The notes under the pieces were generated by a model, which was not told the DNA's origin, made no database searches, and worked only from the letters and a program-made list of their open reading frames with translations. Of a DNA stretch of 64,000 nucleotides, positions 18,636-27,305 are shown one piece after another. The DNA comes from Mycolicibacterium tusciae JS617 (GTDB lineage: Bacteria > Actinomycetota > Actinomycetes > Mycobacteriales > Mycobacteriaceae). A program made the position numbers and the translations under genes. The stretch lies in the NCBI RefSeq assembly GCF_000243415.2, contig NZ_KI912270.1, positions 5,909,837 through 5,973,836 on the forward strand, written 5' to 3'. How positions within the stretch are numbered: position 1 is the stretch's first letter; each line of letters begins with the position of its first letter.

Positions 18636-20031
18636 GCGGCTCCTCACCTTGTTGTGGGCAGTTTTGGGCTGATTCCGCCGAGCATGAGGTAGATCATCGA
18701 GGTGAGGGATTCGGCGGAGTGGTGGCCGTAGCCGCGGGCGTTGATGAGTCGGATCTTGGCGTTGATGCCTTCGATGAGTGCGTTGGTGATGCCGAGTTTG
18801 ATGGTGTTGATGATGCCGTCGAAGTGCTGCTCGAGGCGGCGGGCGAGGAGTTGGAATGGCCGGACTCCACTGTCGCGGGCACGTCGAATCCAGCGGCGGA
18901 GCTGTCGTGGGGATCGGCCGGGTTGAGCGGTGCGAAAGAGCTCGCGCAGTTGTTCTTTGAGCCGCCATGCGGTGCCGATGTCGCGGTTCTGGGTGGTGAT
19001 CGTCGCGACCAGCTGGTGGCGTGCGGGGTTGAGGCGTTCAGCGCCAGTGCGCAGTGCCGTGCGTGCTCGTCGCCATTGCCCGGAGGACATGTCGAAGTCG
19101 GCGCGGTTGGTGGCCATTGCTGCGGAGAACACCTCATCGAGTGCCCGGTTGGTCCACTGCATGACGTGAAAGGTGTCGTAGCAGATGGCTGCGTCGGGCA
19201 GTGCGGTTTCGGTGGCGGCGCGGAACGCGGTCGATCCGTCCATCGAGACGGCATCGACGTCGCCGCGTTGTTCGGGTGTGAGCGTGTTGTAAAAGGCGGC
19301 AAGGGAATCCACGCCTCTGCCGGGTCGCACGTCGATCACCGTGGCGGTGGCGTGATCGCCGATGATGGTCAGATATTTGTGGGGGTGGCGATAGCAGATC
19401 TCGTCGACGCCGATCCGGTAGATCTGGTCGAGGCGGCGCTGGTCGAGCAGTTCGTCGACGGTGCGGTTGATGATCGCGGTCACCGTTTCCCAGGCGCAGC
19501 GCAGTAAGGTCGCCACCGTGGTGCGGTCGGTGCGGGCGGCCAGCCACAGCACGGTGTCCTCGAAGTCGCGGGTGTGGCGTGCCCCGGGGCGAGCCCAGGG
19601 CACGTGTTCGGTGCGGACCCCGCAGTCGGGGCAATTCAGCCGGCGAATCTCGTAGACCAGCCACAAACGATGCGCGGCTAAGTCGATATGTCGCCAGCGG
19701 CGCCGACGCCGGTCGTAGGCCCCCTTGACGCGTTTGCCGCAGGGGCACTGCAATCTACGGGCTGTGACGCGGACGGTGAGCTCGACGTCTCGGTCACCGA
19801 TCACGACATCGGTGACACTGGTTCCAGGAATCTGCAGCAGACGGTTAAATGCAGTACTGACGCGCACGCGGATCGATCCTCGAGGTTGCGGTTGGTGTGG
19901 TAACCCCGAAATCTAGAGGCCCACCGCGTGCGCGTCCCTCACCTCTTCACGGACACGCCGAACACCGCACTCTCACACCAGAAACTACCGTTGAACAGCA
20001 GAAAGGCACCCACGAAAACCCGTGGAGCGCC
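18636..20031 (-). mobile_element. ISL3-family insertion sequence, about 1.4 kb
   Basis: Contains one ISL3 transposase on the minus strand and is bounded by the 8-bp repeat ACATATGT. The proposed ends are imperfect inverted repeats: GCGGCTCCTCACC on the left and the reverse complement of the right end GGCGCTCCACG, 15 of 23 positions matching including GCTCC and GTGGG. Size and an 8-bp duplication are typical of ISL3 elements. The transposase is intact, so the copy may be active. Exact ends are inferred. Confidence 0.55.
18644..19867 (-). CDS. ISL3-family transposase
   Basis: A 407-residue DDE transposase. An N-terminal zinc-binding region (Cys41, Cys43, Cys79, Cys82) precedes a helix-turn-helix (TTVATLLRCAWETVTAIINR). 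The catalytic core carries Asp155 (GVDEICYR), Asp210 (SMDGSTAF) and Glu366 (ALIEGINAKIR), all in family-typical contexts. The frame is uninterrupted and of normal length. It catalyses cut-and-paste movement of the surrounding element. The next gene to the right starts at the far end of the element. Confidence 0.93.
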   Translation of the reverse strand: MRVSTAFNRLLQIPGTSVTDVVIGDRDVELTVRVTARRLQCPCGKRVKGAYDRRRRRWRHIDLAAHRLWLVYEIRRLNCPDCGVRTEHVPWARPGARHTRDFEDTVLWLAARTDRTTVATLLRCAWETVTAIINRTVDELLDQRRLDQIYRIGVDEICYRHPHKYLTIIGDHATATVIDVRPGRGVDSLAAFYNTLTPEQRGDVDAVSMDGSTAFRAATETALPDAAICYDTFHVMQWTNRALDEVFSAAMATNRADFDMSSGQWRRARTALRTGAERLNPARHQLVATITTQNRDIGTAWRLKEQLRELFRTAQPGRSPRQLRRWIRRARDSGVRPFQLLARRLEQHFDGIINTIKLGITNALIEGINAKIRLINARGYGHHSAESLTSMIYLMLGGISPKLPTTR

Positions 20032-20039
20032 ACATATGT
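20032..20039. repeat. Right 8-bp putative target-site duplication of the ISL3 element
   Basis: Second copy of ACATATGT. It includes the ATG start codon (20036) of the DUF222-HNH gene, just as the left copy overlaps the start codon of the Imm5-like gene on the other strand. Confidence 0.45.
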
Positions 20040-21472
20040 TCGAGGGCGTTGAGGATTCGTCACTGGTGGCCCTGATCGAGGATGCCACCAGGGAGGAGGC
20101 TGCAGTTGGGGCGCGGCGCCTGGCTGCCGTCGCTGAGCTGGTGTCACGTCGGGTCGGGGATGACGCTGACGACCCGCGGGCCAATTGGGCGTGTGATTTC
20201 TGGGATTCGGCGGCGGCGGAGGTGGCCGCGGCGATGAACATCAGTCACCGCAAGGCCTCGGGGCAGATGCGGATCGCCGAGACATTGCGTGATCACCTGC
20301 CGTTGGTGGCCGGATTGTTTACCCGGGGGCGGCTCAGTGTGCGGGTGGTCTCGGCGATCACCTGGCGCACGCGATTGATCACCGACCCTGCGGTGTGGGC
20401 ACTGATCGATGACGCGCTGGTCAAACGAGCCGAGCAGTGGGGTCCGCTTTCAGAAGACAAACTGAGCGCGGCGGTGGATGCGTTGGTGTTCGGCTTCGAC
20501 CCCGCTGCGGTGATCCTGAGCCGTGAGGAGGCGCGCACGCGGGACTTCGTTGTCGGAAAGTTCGATGATGAGGCGGGTGTGGCCTCGGTGTGGGGCAAGT
20601 TGTTGGCCACCGATGCTGCGGTGCTGAAGAAGAAAGTGGCCGCGATCGCGGCCACGGTGTGCGATGACGATCCCCGCTCTGCGGGTGAGCGCCCCGCGGA
20701 CGCACTGGGCGCCTTCGCCAACGGCAACACTCATCTACGGTGCGCCTGCACCAGTCCGAGGTGTCCCGCGAGAGCCGAGCAGCCGGCGTCGAAGTCCTCG
20801 GTGATTGTTAACGTCTACGCCGATCAAGCTGCCGTCGCCGCTGCGCAGTCGACAGTCACGGCGGCGTCACCCGCACCGTCAACCCCCACGTCGGCGGGCA
20901 CGGCACTCCTGTCGGGTACTGAGGTGATGCCGACCCCGTTGTTGGCCGAATTGTTGCGCAACGGCGCCAAGCTACAACCGCTGTGCCCACCGGCCGACGA
21001 GCCGGAGTCGGGTTATCGGCCGTCGGCGAAAGTGGCGCGTTTTGTCCGGGCCCGGGATCTGACGTGCCGGTTCCCGGGGTGCACGATGCCTGCGGAGTTC
21101 TGCGATATCGATCACGTGGTTCCTTATCCGCTCGGGGCGACCCATCCGTCGAACCTGGCCTGCTTGTGCCGAAAACACCATCACCTCAAAACGTTCTGGA
21201 CGGGCGATTGGGAACTGAAGCTCCTGCCCGATGGTGCGGCGGTGTGGACGTCGCCGACGGGGCGGACCTACACCACCCATCCGGGCTGTCGAAGTTACTT
21301 CCCCGACTGGGACACCAACACCGGGGAACTCCCGGCCCCATCGAAGACGGAAACGTCGAGCACCGAGCGCGGTGTGATGATGCCCCTACGCAAACGCACC
21401 CGCGCCCAAGACCGCGAAGCACGCATCAAAGCCGAACGCGAACAGAACGATCCGGACCCACCACCGTTCTAA
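20036..21472 (+). CDS. DUF222 / HNH endonuclease, 13E12 repeat family
   Basis: A 478-residue protein with an N-terminal DUF222 domain (SSLVALIEDATREEAAVGAR..., about residues 8-330). A C-terminal HNH nuclease motif follows (CRFPGCTMPAEFCDIDHVVP, then NLACLCRKHHHLKT). These are multicopy genes in mycobacteria (13E12 family, related to the REP13E12 repeats used by phage phiRv1); their role is unknown. I start at ATG 20036 (MFEGVEDSS), as in the family; an upstream extension to 19928 would run through the IS end. With the IS abutting its start codon, any native promoter is lost. Confidence 0.85.
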   Translation: MFEGVEDSSLVALIEDATREEAAVGARRLAAVAELVSRRVGDDADDPRANWACDFWDSAAAEVAAAMNISHRKASGQMRIAETLRDHLPLVAGLFTRGRLSVRVVSAITWRTRLITDPAVWALIDDALVKRAEQWGPLSEDKLSAAVDALVFGFDPAAVILSREEARTRDFVVGKFDDEAGVASVWGKLLATDAAVLKKKVAAIAATVCDDDPRSAGERPADALGAFANGNTHLRCACTSPRCPARAEQPASKSSVIVNVYADQAAVAAAQSTVTAASPAPSTPTSAGTALLSGTEVMPTPLLAELLRNGAKLQPLCPPADEPESGYRPSAKVARFVRARDLTCRFPGCTMPAEFCDIDHVVPYPLGATHPSNLACLCRKHHHLKTFWTGDWELKLLPDGAAVWTSPTGRTYTTHPGCRSYFPDWDTNTGELPAPSKTETSSTERGVMMPLRKRTRAQDREARIKAEREQNDPDPPPF

Positions 21473-22626
21473 GCGAGCCAGGCGCCGATGCGGCGCACCG
21501 CCTCCTCGATATCGCTCGACGGTCCGGCGAAGGACAGTCGTACGAACGATCCGCCCCGGACAGTGTCGAAGTCGATGCCGGGCGCGATCGCGACTCCGGT
21601 GTCGGCCAGCAGCTTCGAGCAGAACGACAACGTGTCCGTGGTCAGATGAGATACGTCGGCATACACGTAGAACGCGCCATCGGTCGGTGCGAGTTTGTCA
21701 ATGCCGATTCCCCGCAATCCGTCGAGCAACAGTGTCCGGTTATGTGCGTAGTGGTCCAGCAGCGCGTCGGCCTCCGCGATCGACCCCGGGGTGAAGGCAG
21801 CCACCGCGGCGACCTGCGCCAGCGTCGGCGGGCAGATGGTGAAGTTGCCGGTCAGACAGTCGACGGCGCGTTGCAGCTCCTTCGGTACCAGCAGCCACCC
21901 CAGCCGCCAACCCGTCATCGCGTAGTACTTCGAGAAGCTGTTCACCACAACGGCTTCCCGCGACGTCTGCCATGCGCAGCTGGTCGCAGGCGCGCCCTCG
22001 TATACCAGTCCGTGGTACACCTCGTCGCTGATCAGCCGTACACCCGACGACGCACACCACGACGCGATCGCAGCCAGTTCCTCCGGCGGGATCACCGTCC
22101 CCGTCGGGTTGGCCGGACTCGCGACGATGACGCCGGCCACCGGCGGGTCGAGTTCGGCCAGCATCTGTGCGGTCGGCTGGAACCGGGTCTCCGGCCCGCA
22201 CGGGATCTCCACGACCTCACACCCCAGCGCCGACAGGATGTTGCGGTAACACGGATATCCCGGACTTGCGATCGCCACTCGGTCGCCGGCGTCAAAGCAC
22301 GCCAGGAAGGCCAACAGGAATCCGCCGCTCGAACCGGTGGTGATCACCACGTTAGCCGGATCGACCGTGAGCCCGCGGCGGTCCTGGTAGGACTCTGCGA
22401 TCACAGCGCGCAGTTCCGGAATGCCAAGCGCCACGGTGTAACCGAGGACGGTTCCGTCGAGCGCCGCCTTGGCCGCCGCGCGCACCGCTTGGGGCGCACC
22501 GGCACTCGGTTGGCCTGCCGAGAGATTCACCAGATCGCCGTGGCTGCGCTGACGCTCCGCGGCCGCCAGCCATACATCCATCACATAGAACGGCGGAATG
22601 CCCGCACGCAGGGCGACACCCATCAC
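21469..22626 (-). CDS. aspB: PLP-dependent aminotransferase class I/II, AspB (Rv3565-like)
   Basis: A 385-residue fold-type I aminotransferase. Landmarks are NLSAGQPSAGAP near the N-terminus, the substrate/cofactor segment SPANPTGTVIPPEEL, DEVYHGLVYEG (Asp and Tyr contacting PLP) and the Schiff-base lysine in NSFSKYYAMTGWRLGW. It fills the position of Rv3565 between the hsa operon and fadE33. The amino-group donor and acceptor are not determined by sequence. The C-terminus overlaps the convergent HNH gene by 4 nt. The start overlaps the stop of an upstream PhnD-like gene by 4 nt, so the two are coupled. Confidence 0.87.
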   Translation of the reverse strand: MMGVALRAGIPPFYVMDVWLAAAERQRSHGDLVNLSAGQPSAGAPQAVRAAAKAALDGTVLGYTVALGIPELRAVIAESYQDRRGLTVDPANVVITTGSSGGFLLAFLACFDAGDRVAIASPGYPCYRNILSALGCEVVEIPCGPETRFQPTAQMLAELDPPVAGVIVASPANPTGTVIPPEELAAIASWCASSGVRLISDEVYHGLVYEGAPATSCAWQTSREAVVVNSFSKYYAMTGWRLGWLLVPKELQRAVDCLTGNFTICPPTLAQVAAVAAFTPGSIAEADALLDHYAHNRTLLLDGLRGIGIDKLAPTDGAFYVYADVSHLTTDTLSFCSKLLADTGVAIAPGIDFDTVRGGSFVRLSFAGPSSDIEEAVRRIGAWLA

Positions 22627-23360
22627 ATACCAGCCGGGAGTTGATCGAGGTCGTGGAAGAACGGGTGAACGTCGGCGTAGTAATACGGCTTGAGGCCGCC
22701 GAAGATGCCGTCCCAGTCAGGCTCCCAGGCGACCAGCGCGTTGAGAAGCGTTCCACGCGTGCCGTCGTCGAGGGTCTTGCTCGCAATGACCACCGGTGGT
22801 TTGCAGTTGTCGTACTTCCCGATGACCTTCGTGTTCCGTGCGTTCTCAGGGGCTGCCCGCCACACGTCCTCGAGGACCATCGTCGCCCGGACCTTCTTGG
22901 AGACAACGGCGTCGATCTGCCCTTGCCACGCCGGAACCGGGACGAAATGCAAAAACTTGTCCCACGTTTGCCCCAGCCGGGTCAACAGAATGGCGGGTGA
23001 AAAATAGCTCGACGTGCACGACGTGTTGATGAATCCGTAGTCCGCGCCTGCCAAATCGTCCAGCTTCGTTGCCGGGTCGTCGCTTCTGACCACGAGCAGG
23101 CTGCTCTGGCGGGGATCGCCGGTGAACTTCGACGTCGCGATCGCCAGGCCGCGGTAGCACTGGTCACCGCTTCGGACCAGCCGGTGGAAGTCCGCGGTCG
23201 GGACGTAGGCGATGTCCGGCTGGTGGTCAGCGAGGGCCTGGTCGATGGCGGCGAGGTCGGCGGTCTGGTGTGCGGTGATGCCGGCGGTACTGAGAATGGT
23301 CTTCCATGGGTCGTCGCACGCAGGCAGTCCGAGATTCTGGTCCAAGACGAAGCTCAACAT
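22623..23360 (-). CDS. PhnD/phosphonate-type periplasmic-binding-fold protein without signal peptide
   Basis: A 245-residue protein with the PhnD-like binding fold: DIAYVPTADFHRLVRSGD, the domain-crossing segment LDDLAGADYGFINTSCTSSY and VSKKVRATMVLEDVWR. Unlike transport-binding proteins it begins directly with the mature-like sequence MLSFVLDQNLGLPACDD and shows no signal peptide or lipobox. No permease or ATPase gene is near. It is translationally coupled to aspB (stop 22623 overlaps start 22626). A cytosolic ligand-binding or enzyme-like role is therefore more likely than transport. No counterpart lies at this position in M. tuberculosis. Confidence 0.7.
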   Translation of the reverse strand: MLSFVLDQNLGLPACDDPWKTILSTAGITAHQTADLAAIDQALADHQPDIAYVPTADFHRLVRSGDQCYRGLAIATSKFTGDPRQSSLLVVRSDDPATKLDDLAGADYGFINTSCTSSYFSPAILLTRLGQTWDKFLHFVPVPAWQGQIDAVVSKKVRATMVLEDVWRAAPENARNTKVIGKYDNCKPPVVIASKTLDDGTRGTLLNALVAWEPDWDGIFGGLKPYYYADVHPFFHDLDQLPAGM

Positions 23361-23420
23361 TGCGGCGAGCCTACGTCGGAAGCGGAACGATCGAGGCGAC
23401 TTACCTGCCAGAATCTCTCA

Positions 23421-24230
23421 ATGGCCTGGGAGTCGCGTGTGGTCGCCGTCGACGGCACCCGCAGTCCGGTGCGGATCGGTGGACCCGAATCGGGCCAGCC
23501 GGTGGTCTTCGTTCACGGCAACAACGCCGGTGCCGACTGGGGCCCATTGATGACCCCGGTCGCCGAGTTCGCCCGTGTCATCGCGCCCGACCTGCCGGGT
23601 TTCGGCGCCGCCGACAAACCCTCCGATTGGGGCTACACCGTCGCGCATTACGCCACGCACCTCGACGGAGTGCTGAGCCAGCTCGAGACACGACCCGTCC
23701 ATCTCGTGGCGCACGATTTCGGCGGACCCTTCGCGCTGGCATGGGCCGCCGACCATCTGGACCGGACCGCCAGCATCACCCTGATAAACACTCCGCGGCG
23801 TATCAATCACACCGCCGCGAGGATCTGGCGCACCCGGGTCCTCGGCGAGCTTTCCGTCTTCACGGCGAACGCCCCGACGATTCGCACGGTCATGAAACGC
23901 ACCGATCCCCGGCTGCCCACTGAGCACCGCGACCAGATCATCGAGCACATGCTGGTGCCGGGCACCAAACGCGCCGTCATCGAGTTGTACCGTTCCACCG
24001 GCGAGCACGCCATCGAACCCTACGTCGACCGCCTGGCGGAATTCCCCGGCGACGTGCTCGTCGTCTGGGGCGACAACGATGCCTATATCGCGACGGAACA
24101 AGCGTCCGAACAGCGGCAGATCTTCCGCAACGCCCGGGTGGAAGTCGTTCCGGGAGCCGGACATTGGCCGTGGCTCGAGCAACCTGACGTGGTGGCCCGG
24201 CATCTGACCGGGTTCCTGCGCAGCGGCTAG
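23421..24230 (+). CDS. Alpha/beta-hydrolase with aspartate nucleophile (dehalogenase/epoxide-hydrolase type)
   Basis: A 269-residue alpha/beta-hydrolase. The nucleophile elbow reads VAHDFGGPFAL: an Asp where serine hydrolases have Ser, as in haloalkane dehalogenases and epoxide hydrolases. HGNNAGADWG carries the oxyanion loop, VWGDNDAY the acid and GAGHWPWLEQP the histidine. I use the ATG at 23421 (MAWESRVV); the open frame extends upstream but overlaps the divergent PhnD-like gene. It converges with fadE33 (stops overlap by 4 nt). Whether it acts on a sterol-derived epoxide, an environmental substrate or something else is unknown. Confidence 0.78.
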   Translation: MAWESRVVAVDGTRSPVRIGGPESGQPVVFVHGNNAGADWGPLMTPVAEFARVIAPDLPGFGAADKPSDWGYTVAHYATHLDGVLSQLETRPVHLVAHDFGGPFALAWAADHLDRTASITLINTPRRINHTAARIWRTRVLGELSVFTANAPTIRTVMKRTDPRLPTEHRDQIIEHMLVPGTKRAVIELYRSTGEHAIEPYVDRLAEFPGDVLVVWGDNDAYIATEQASEQRQIFRNARVEVVPGAGHWPWLEQPDVVARHLTGFLRSG

Positions 24231-25186
24231 AGGAGCTCGGACTCGAGCCGGCGTAGATACTCCCGTGGCGGACCGAGCAGTTGCGCGCTGCCGTGCGCCC
24301 GCTTGAAGTACAGCTGAATGTCGTGCTCCCACGTGATCGCGATACCGCCGTGCATCTGGACCGCTTCGGCCACGACCTTGGAGAACGCCTCGCTCGCGGA
24401 GAACCGCGCCAGCGCCGCCGACGTCGGCGAGGGCTCGGCGATCGCGTCGTTCACCACCGCGCGCGCCGACTGCACCACCACGTACAGATCCGCCATTCGG
24501 TGCTTGAGCGCCTGGAAGCTGCCGATCGGTCTGCCGAACTGAACCCTGTCCTTCGTGTACGCGACCGTGAGATCGAGACAGCGTGCGGCAGCGCCGATCT
24601 GCTCGGCGGCCAGCAGGATCGCGGCGGTGTCGGCCAGGCCCGGGTCGGCGCCGATGTCGGTGCCGTCCTGCGATTCGATGCGCGCCAGCCGGCGCGTCGG
24701 GTCCATGGTCTTCGCGCTGTGCGCGGTGAACTGCGTCAGTCGGTTCAGCCGCTGACCGTCCGCGGCGATCACGATGTCGGCGACGTCACCACTGACCACG
24801 TAGTCGCGGCCCGAATGCTCATCGCGGTCGAACGCGACGGTGCCGATCTTTGTGCCCGCCGCGAGCTCATCGAGGGCCTCGGCGTCCGGCTCATCAGCGC
24901 TCAGCAGCGCCAGCTCGGCCAGCGTCGTGCCGAGCAGCGGTGTCGGTACCAGTCCCTTGCCGAGCTCCTCGAGTACGACCGCGGCATCGGCGAGTTCGCC
25001 GCCGGCACCGCCGACTTCCTCGGGCACCACCAGTGCGGCAGCACCCACTTGCTCGCACAGCACCTTCCACAGCGACTCGTCGTAGCCGCGCTCGGACTCC
25101 ATCGCCTCCCGAACCGCCGCGGGCGGCGCATGCTTCTCGACCAGCGCGGCGACCGTGCTCCGCAGTAGTTCCCGTTCTTCGCTCAT
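24227..25186 (-). CDS. fadE33: Acyl-CoA dehydrogenase FadE33 (C/D-ring degradation)
   Basis: A 319-residue acyl-CoA dehydrogenase subunit matching Rv3564. Recognisable blocks are VPEEVGGAGGELADAAVVLE, RVQFGRPIGSFQALKHRMAD and MHGGIAITWEHDIQLYFKRA. It is shorter than a complete ACAD and, in mycobacteria, works with FadE32 as a heteromeric enzyme on a HIP-derived CoA ester. The ATG at 25186 is the start; the frame continues upstream only by running into fadE32. It is last in the operon fadD3-fadE31-fadE32-fadE33, controlled by the KstR2 box at 28871. Confidence 0.92.
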   Translation of the reverse strand: MSEERELLRSTVAALVEKHAPPAAVREAMESERGYDESLWKVLCEQVGAAALVVPEEVGGAGGELADAAVVLEELGKGLVPTPLLGTTLAELALLSADEPDAEALDELAAGTKIGTVAFDRDEHSGRDYVVSGDVADIVIAADGQRLNRLTQFTAHSAKTMDPTRRLARIESQDGTDIGADPGLADTAAILLAAEQIGAAARCLDLTVAYTKDRVQFGRPIGSFQALKHRMADLYVVVQSARAVVNDAIAEPSPTSAALARFSASEAFSKVVAEAVQMHGGIAITWEHDIQLYFKRAHGSAQLLGPPREYLRRLESELL

Positions 25187-25190
25187 GGTT

Positions 25191-25214
25191 TTCCGTTCTT
25201 CGCGCAAGCGCTCA
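25191..25214 (-). repeat. Short intercistronic repeat, family A, copy 2
   Basis: On the minus strand the fadE32-fadE33 spacer reads ATGAGCGCTTGCGCGAAGAA directly after the fadE32 stop. It shares the GAGCGCTTGCGCGA core with the hsaC-hsaB spacer and, with one change, with the fadE29-chsH2 spacer. Confidence 0.6.
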
Positions 25215-26168
25215 TCACAATGCCTCCAGAAGCCGCCGCCGATGCAGCGCGGGATCGCCCCATGCCGAACGCAACGCCTGCACCCGCAACAGCGGCAGTG
25301 ACATGTCGTGCTCTTGGGTGAATCCGATCGCGCCGTGTGTCTGCAGAGCCGAGCGTGCCGCCAGCAGTGCGGCATCAGACGCGGCGACCTTGGCGGCGCT
25401 GACGTCCCGCGCGGTCTCGGGCGACTGATCGGCCAGCGACAGTGCCGCACCGTAGACGAGGGGCCGGGCCAGTTCGAGCGCGATGTGCACGTCGGCAAGC
25501 TTGTGCTTGATCGCCTGATAGGTACCGATCACGTTGCCGAATTGGCTGCGCTGCTTGGCGTACTCGACGGACGAGTCGAGCAGGGCCTGCCCCGCCCCGA
25601 TCAGCTGAGCCGCCGTCGCCAGCACGCCGAATTCGTATGCACGCGCGATGTCGGCGGCCCGGCCTTCACCGGTAGCGTTGACATCGAACAGTTTCCGGCT
25701 GGGGTCAACCGATTCCATCTGCTTGCCCGCGGTGCCGTCGCTGACCTTGCCGTCGGCCGCCACCAGGATCAGCCCGGCGGTGTCAGCGTCCACCGCCCGC
25801 GGCATCTGTGGAGGCAACGCGACGGTAGCGATCAGCTCACCCGACGCCAGCGCCGCGCTGCGTTCGTCGTCAGCGAGAAGAACCGGTGCCACCGCGATGG
25901 ATTCGGCCACCGGACCGGGAACGCACCACCGGCCCAGTCGCTCGGCAGCGACCACCAGGTCGACGGGGTGCGCCTCGATTCCGTCGAACTTCTCGGCAAC
26001 CATCAGTGCGGTCACACCCAGGTCGGCCAGCTGCGCCCACACCTTGCGGCCGGGTGCCGTGTCGCCCGCGGCCCACGCCCGCACCGCGGCCGGCAGGTCG
26101 GCAGCCCCGAGCGCCGCGTCGATGCTGGCGGCGAAATCGCGCTGCTGTTCGTCAATCTCAAAGTTCAT
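25215..26168 (-). CDS. fadE32: Acyl-CoA dehydrogenase FadE32 (C/D-ring degradation)
   Basis: A 317-residue short acyl-CoA dehydrogenase subunit matching Rv3563. Blocks seen: NFEIDEQQRDFAASIDAAL at the N-terminus, RSQFGNVIGTYQAIKHKLAD and THGAIGFTQEHDMSLPLLRV. It is thought to pair with FadE33. The ATG at 26168 gives a conventional N-terminus; upstream in-frame sequence belongs to fadE31 in another frame. It lies 4 nt after the fadE31 stop. Confidence 0.92.
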   Translation of the reverse strand: MNFEIDEQQRDFAASIDAALGAADLPAAVRAWAAGDTAPGRKVWAQLADLGVTALMVAEKFDGIEAHPVDLVVAAERLGRWCVPGPVAESIAVAPVLLADDERSAALASGELIATVALPPQMPRAVDADTAGLILVAADGKVSDGTAGKQMESVDPSRKLFDVNATGEGRAADIARAYEFGVLATAAQLIGAGQALLDSSVEYAKQRSQFGNVIGTYQAIKHKLADVHIALELARPLVYGAALSLADQSPETARDVSAAKVAASDAALLAARSALQTHGAIGFTQEHDMSLPLLRVQALRSAWGDPALHRRRLLEAL

Positions 26169-26172
26169 ATGT

Positions 26173-27297
26173 CTACTTCCGGGGCAGGCCCAGTAGGCGC
26201 TCGGCGATGATGTTGCGCTGAATCTCGTTGGTGCCGGCGTAGATCGGGCCGCCGAGCGCGAACAGCAGACCCTCCGTCCACGAGTCGGCCACCTCAGCGT
26301 CGGCGCCGCGCATGTCCAGCGCGGTCTGATGAATCGCCACGTCGAGGTCCGACCAGAACACCTTGGTGACCGACGATTCGGCGCCCAGCTCACCGCCCGC
26401 GCTCACTCTGGTCACCGTGCCGAACGTGTGCAGCCGGTAGGCCTGCGCCTTGATCCACGCGTCCGCGACACGGTCGGCATACACGGGATCGGGATCGGCT
26501 TTCCATTGTGCGACCAGGCGTTCAGCCGGTGCAAGGAAGCGTGCCGGGCTGCGCAGCGACATACCGCGCTCATTGCTCGACGTGCTCATGGCGGCGCGCC
26601 AGCCCTCGTGCACCTCGCCGATCACATCGTTGTCGGGGACGAACACGTCGTCGAGGAAGATCTCCCCGAAACCGGTGTCGCCACCCAGCTGGGCGATCGG
26701 GCGCACCGTGATGCCGTCGGCCTTCAGGTCGAACATGAAGTACGTCAGCCCCTTGTGCCGCTGCGCCTCGGGGTCCGAGCGGAACAACCCGAATGCGCGC
26801 TCGCCGAACGGAGCGCGTGAACTCCAGATCTTCTGGCCGTTGAGCAGCCAGCCGCCATCGGTCTTGGTGGCGGTGGACCGCAACGACGCCAGGTCGCTGC
26901 CCGACTCCGGCTCAGACCAGGCCTGGGCCCAGATCTCTTCGCCGCTGGCCATTTTCGGCAGTACGCGGTCGAGCTGCTCTTCGGTGCCATGTGCGAACAG
27001 TGTGGGCGCCAGCATCGACGTGCCGTTGGCGCTCGCCCGTCCTGGTGCACCTGCGCGGAAGTACTCCTCCTCGTAGACCACCCACTGCAGTAGCGACGCG
27101 TCGCGGCCGCCGTACTTTTCGGGCCAGGTGATCACCGACAGGCCGGCGTCGAAGAGCACCTTGTCCCACCGTCGGTGTTGTTCGAAACCCTCGGCGGTGT
27201 CGTAGGACTTCGTCGGGAACGCGTCGGAGTTCGCCGCGAGGAACTCGCGGACCTCACTCTGGAATTCCAGTGTCGCATCGTCAAAATTCAGGTCCAT
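26173..27297 (-). CDS. fadE31: Acyl-CoA dehydrogenase FadE31 (C/D-ring degradation)
   Basis: A 374-residue acyl-CoA dehydrogenase matching Rv3562, with SEPESGSDLASLRS, the FAD-contacting WLLNGQKIWSS and a C-terminal GTNEIQRNIIAERLLGLP. It acts on a HIP-CoA-derived intermediate. I chose ATG 27297 (MDLNFDDAT). A TTG at 27309 overlaps the fadD3 stop and has a better AAGGGC ribosome site, which would add MNFE; the alternatives differ by four residues. Cotranscribed with fadD3. Confidence 0.92.
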   Translation of the reverse strand: MDLNFDDATLEFQSEVREFLAANSDAFPTKSYDTAEGFEQHRRWDKVLFDAGLSVITWPEKYGGRDASLLQWVVYEEEYFRAGAPGRASANGTSMLAPTLFAHGTEEQLDRVLPKMASGEEIWAQAWSEPESGSDLASLRSTATKTDGGWLLNGQKIWSSRAPFGERAFGLFRSDPEAQRHKGLTYFMFDLKADGITVRPIAQLGGDTGFGEIFLDDVFVPDNDVIGEVHEGWRAAMSTSSNERGMSLRSPARFLAPAERLVAQWKADPDPVYADRVADAWIKAQAYRLHTFGTVTRVSAGGELGAESSVTKVFWSDLDVAIHQTALDMRGADAEVADSWTEGLLFALGGPIYAGTNEIQRNIIAERLLGLPRK

Positions 27298-27305
27298 TTC
27301 GAAGT

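Noticed and set aside
24227..27297. fadE33-fadE32-fadE31 as a tandem duplication
   Set aside because: All three are acyl-CoA dehydrogenases but their sequences and lengths differ and the order matches Rv3562-Rv3564, so this is the ancestral arrangement rather than recent duplication.
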